Shown: piece after piece, positions 60,316-64,000 of the stretch
How positions within the stretch are numbered: position 1 is the first letter of the stretch
Layout: every line of letters begins with the position of its first letter
Source of the DNA: Capra hircus
Taxonomy: Eukaryota; Chordata; Mammalia; Artiodactyla; Bovidae
DNA length: 64,000 nucleotides
Assembly (NCBI RefSeq): GCF_001704415.2
Contig: NC_030827.1
Coordinates: forward strand, 45,202,271 to 45,266,270
Reading direction: 5' to 3'
The notes under the pieces: model-generated
The model's input: only the letters and a program-made list of their open reading frames with translations
Told to the model about the DNA's origin: nothing
Database searches by the model: none
Translations under genes and position numbers: made by a program

Positions 60316-60450
60316 GGATAATTATTATTATTTTTAAAATGGGGAAATTGAAGGTCACAGAGGTTAAAAGTCATGTTCAGGATTACAGTGAATAGGAAGC
60401 GATAACAAGGCTTGAAATAGACTTGATTGTGTTTCCAAAAGCTAAGCTTC
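60316..60450 (+). mobile_element. MIR SINE fragment
   Basis: Core match: 'aaaatggggaaattgaaggt' then 'cacagaggttaaaagtcatg' (consensus ...gaggttaagtgacttg). Confidence 0.8.
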
Positions 60451-61060
60451 ATGGGAATATGAAGATAGATACTGTAGCTAAATTTTCTCAAAATCATTAT
60501 GGAATTTTAAAATATTATCTCATGTATCAGTTTTTCTACATAAGCCTGTGAATCGGTTCTTACCATGCTGAGCAAAAGAATTGATTTAGGGTCAAAAGTC
60601 ACAGATTGGATATGGCACACATTTTTTTTTTTAATTCTTTAGTTACTGTCTCTCTTATTGTGATCATCTACCATGAAAGATATTAAATTTGTTCTTAAAA
60701 CACTAATGATAACCCCTGAAATTCTGTTATAATTTAAGCTAGTGTTTTAATATTCATAGAAGTAATAAATGATACTTTTTATGTAGCAGGAGAAGAAAAG
60801 TACCTTCATTGTGAAGGATCTTACATACTGTTTCAAACTACATTATTCAAGAGGAAGGACTATTAATCATACAGATGGAGGCTAATGCAATTTACTAATC
60901 TAAATTTTTTTGGGGATATTTGACTTAACCACATTGAAAGGGATTCTGAAATAAAAAGAATTTACTACCAAATGCACCAATCAACCAAAAAATTCGTAAT
61001 GTAATGATGACAAACACTTAATGTGAAAAGAAGAAATACAGTGTTATTTCAAATGGGGTG
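60451..61060. other. AT-rich unique DNA
   Basis: Nothing recognised. Confidence 0.45.
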
Positions 61061-61072
61061 ATAGAGATGTTA

Positions 61073-61269
61073 CAGGCTTCCCTGGTAGCTCAGATGGTAA
61101 AGAATCTCCCTGGAATGCAGGAGACCTGAATTCAATCCCTGAGTTGGAAGATCCTTAGGAGTAGGAAATGGCAACCCACTCCAGTATTCTTACCTGGAGA
61201 ATCCCATGGACAGAGCAGCCTGGTGGGCTCACAAAGAGCCTGACACAACTGAGCAACTAACACTTACTT
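61073..61269 (+). mobile_element. Bov-tA SINE with 12-bp TSD
   Basis: Flanks atagaga[t/c]gtta at 61061-61072 and 61270-61281. A short deletion removes part of the 'tacagtccatggggtcg' stretch. Confidence 0.94.
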
Positions 61270-61504
61270 ATAGAGACGTTAAGAAAAAAATCAAATGAAA
61301 GTATTAATGACTTTTACTGTTCCATAATAGTGAAATTGTGCTGAGTACTTAAGTATCAACTTTAACAAAGTCTTCTTTCAACCAAATTAAAGTTTCTCAA
61401 AGATATTGATAGTGGTGAAATACTAAAATAATAATAGTAATGTAAATAATTTTGACATAATTTCAATATCAAAACACATTACTCATTTAAAATTATGGTC
61501 TATT

Positions 61505-61588
61505 ACTAATATATGTCTTATTTTTCATGTTTTTATATCTTGTTACCTAAACATGAAGTAAACACTAAATATTTATTGCAAGGCAAAA
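61505..61588 (+). repeat. 84-bp direct duplication, left copy
   Basis: Pairs with 61865-61948 at 79 of 84 positions by eye, no gaps. The two copies flank the BOV-A2 exactly. Confidence 0.97.
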
Positions 61589-61864
61589 GAAGGCAATGGC
61601 CACCTGCTCCAGTACTCTTGCCTGGAAAATCCCGTGGACAGAGGAGCCTGGTAGGCTGCAGTCCATGGGGTTGCAAAGAGTCAGACACTTACTAAGGGGC
61701 TTCACTTTCACTTTTCACTTTCATGCATTGGAGAAGGAAATGGCAACCCACTCCAGTGTTCTTGCCTGGAAAATCCCAAGGATGGCGGAGCCTGGTGGGC
61801 TGCCGTCTATAGTGCCGCACAGAGTCAGACACGACTGAAACGACTTAGTAGCAATAGCAGCAGC
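61589..61864 (+). mobile_element. BOV-A2 SINE dimer
   Basis: Starts 'gaaggcaatggccacctg', has the linker 'ttcacttttcactttcatgc' and a tail of 'agcaatagcagcag'. Moderately diverged. Bounded on both sides, without spacer, by the 84-bp duplication. Confidence 0.95.
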
Positions 61865-61948
61865 ACTAATATATTTCTTATTTTTCATGTTTTTATATCT
61901 TATTACCTGAACATGAAGTAAACACTAATTATTTATTGCAAAGCAAAA
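61865..61948 (+). repeat. 84-bp direct duplication, right copy
   Basis: See 61505-61588. The five differences are scattered, consistent with divergence after the duplication. Confidence 0.97.
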
Positions 61949-62032
61949 CTTGGTATTTTGCACTGAAGAAGAAAAAAATCTAAGACATGGAAATTTAAAA
62001 CACTGTGTACTATTAGAACTTTTAAGACATTA

Positions 62033-62673
62033 AGTTCAGTTTTATCGCTCGGTCATGTACGACTCTTTGCGACCCCATGAACTGCAGCACGCCAGGCCTC
62101 CCTGTCCATCACCAACTCCCGGAATCCACCCAAACCCATTTCCATTGGGTCAGTGATGCCATCCAACCATCTCATGCACTGTCGTCCCCTTCACCTCCTG
62201 CTCTCAATCTTTCCCAGCATCAGGGTCTTTTCCAATGAGTCAGCTCTTCGCATCAGGTGGCCAAAGTATTGGAGTTTTAGCTTCAACATTAGTTCTACCA
62301 ATGAACACCCAGGACTGATTTCCTTTAGGATGGACTGGTTGGCTCTCCTTGCAGTCCAAAGGACTCTCAAGAGTCTTCAACACCACAATTCAAAAGCATC
62401 AATTCTTCAGCGGTCAGCTTCCTTTATAGTCCAACTCTCACATCCATACATGACCACTGGAAAAATCATAGCCTTGACTACAAGGACCTTTGTTGACAAA
62501 GTAATGTCTCTGCTTTTCAATATGCTGTCTAGGTTTGTCATAACTTTCCTTCCAAGGAGTAAGCATCTTTTACTTTCATGGCTGCCATCACCATCTGCAG
62601 TGGTTTTAAAGCCCAGAAAAATAAAGTCAGCCACTGTTTCCACTGTTTCCCCATCTATTTGCCATGAAGTAAT
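62033..62673 (-). mobile_element. BovB LINE, 3' 640 bp
   Basis: Inverted copy ending at 'ccatctatttgccatgaagt', the same 5' truncation zone as the copy at 38621-39259. Confidence 0.94.
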
Positions 62674-63704
62674 TTAGTTAATTTTATTTATATGATGTTT
62701 TTAATTTCCAGAAATCCAAAAATTAAATTATTAAAATATTTTAAATGAATTTAATTATAAATAGTAACCATAAACATAAATTTAATATATATATGAAATA
62801 AATATAAAATCAACTATAACTATATTAAATACAACATTGAAATTTTAATAACTTAAAATATGAGAACATCATTAATACTCAAATATGTATTCTTGTTGCC
62901 TGTATGAAAGGACTTTTGCAAAATGTTATGCTGCATGGATTTAGTTGTATTATTTTCTTAAGGGGGCTTATTTTTAAAAATATATTTTCACATTGTTTGA
63001 ATTTTCTCCCCAGTTGTATTACCTCTATCTCATTTATCTTCAAGAATATCAGGAACAAGACAAATCTGGAAATTCTTTATACTTTTCATTACACACTTAT
63101 ATTTACTTTATACATTATTCATTAGTTCTATGTAATGAAGTCTATTAAAGTGACATGAACAGGGTACACACATCTGTCAACTTCCTTGGTTGAAGTCCTG
63201 AATACTGTTGGGAGTTTTTATACCCTAGCCCTTTTAAATCAATCTTTCTTTCAACTCCTTTTCTCCCTTTCATTCTCTTTTGTACATATAACACATAAAT
63301 TTCTTGATCTTCCCTTCTAAAAATACAACTAAACACATGTAAGTTAAATTTGATCAACAAACATAGTTGTAACTTTGTATACTATAAATATCATGATATG
63401 ATAACTTTATTGGCATATAATTGTACTTTCATAGGCTTAGTCTTACTTGTCATGAAGTAAATTTTAAAACATAAGAACAGTTTTAAAAACTCAAAAATGG
63501 GAAAATATAAGAATTTCCTCTAATGGAAATTTGCTTGTTTTGTTAAAAACCGGATATTTATAATAGGTGTTTAATCTTCTGCTAAGCAATTGTTATGAAT
63601 TGCATTTTATTACCTTTCAAATTATATTTCTTATTGTTTCCCAGAATTGTGATCTCAATGAAAGCAGGATTTTTCTCTCTTTTTTAGGCTTTTTAAACAC
63701 TGTA
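62674..63704. other. AT-rich unique DNA
   Basis: Nothing recognised. Confidence 0.5.
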
Positions 63705-63713
63705 GTTTCATTA

Positions 63714-63927
63714 ATTTGGCTTCCCAGGTGGCTCAGTGGCAAGGAATCCACCTGTAATACAGGAGACACAGGTTCTATCCCCGTGTTGGGAAGATTCCCT
63801 GGAGAAGGAAATGTCAGCCTATTCCAGTATTCTTTCCTGGGAAATCCCACAGACAGGGGAGCCTGGTGGGCTATAGGCCGTGGTGTAGCAAAACAGTCAG
63901 ACATGACTAAGAATTTGAATGACAATG
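63714..63927 (+). mobile_element. Bov-tA SINE with 9-bp TSD
   Basis: Flanked by gtttcatta at 63705-63713 and 63928-63936. Confidence 0.94.
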
Positions 63928-64000
63928 GTTTCATTATTTACGACAGTAATTGAGAAAATGTAGGTGCTTAGGAAATTTAACCAGATAACAGGGTATATCC

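Overview
The window is nuclear DNA of a ruminant, almost certainly a pecoran (cattle, sheep, goat, deer or a relative). The evidence is a dense load of BovB (RTE-type) LINEs, tRNA-Glu-headed Bov-tA SINEs, BOV-A2 dimers and the young ruminant L1 3' end, all ruminant lineage markers. Older mammalian layers are also present: MIR, L2, MLT1, MER5A, L1M/HAL1-like LINEs and a Tigger-like MITE. The species cannot be fixed from the sequence alone.

I find no protein-coding gene, tRNA, rRNA, CpG island or CRISPR array that can be supported. Almost every open frame above 60 codons is a translation of a BovB, L1 or SINE copy on one strand or the other. The best are decayed reverse-transcriptase fragments with a YADD box (7412-8083 minus; 32294-32803 plus) and L1 ORF2 C-terminal zinc-knuckle fragments (17721-18281 minus; 28279-28554 plus). 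The non-repeat DNA is AT-rich and looks intergenic or deep-intronic.

Layout: 0-8.9 kb is a repeat cluster, including a BovB inserted in an MLT1 LTR. From 8.9 to 17.9 kb is a mostly repeat-poor AT-rich stretch with two SINEs. From 17.9 to 24.5 kb lie a 5'-inverted L1 and several SINEs. From 25.2 to 28.8 kb an old L1 carries three SINEs, followed by a MITE split by a 5'-inverted L1. From 29.8 to 35.7 kb BovB rearrangements are followed by an old L1 that received an endogenous-retrovirus solo LTR, which in turn received a BovB. From 37.6 to 42.9 kb is a BovB cluster with a BovB inside a BovB and a MER5A split by two LINEs. From 46.9 to 51 kb is a long BovB carrying an L1. From 51 to 64 kb are an LTR, a likely retrocopied 3'UTR, and scattered SINEs, one of them flanked by an unusual 84-bp direct duplication.

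No undescribed coding system is visible. The interest lies in insertion structures that can be read at base level: target-site duplications, twin-priming inversions, a 24-bp retrotransposon tail insertion, and the 84-bp duplication around a BOV-A2. Family names were assigned by recognising consensus features; no database was searched.
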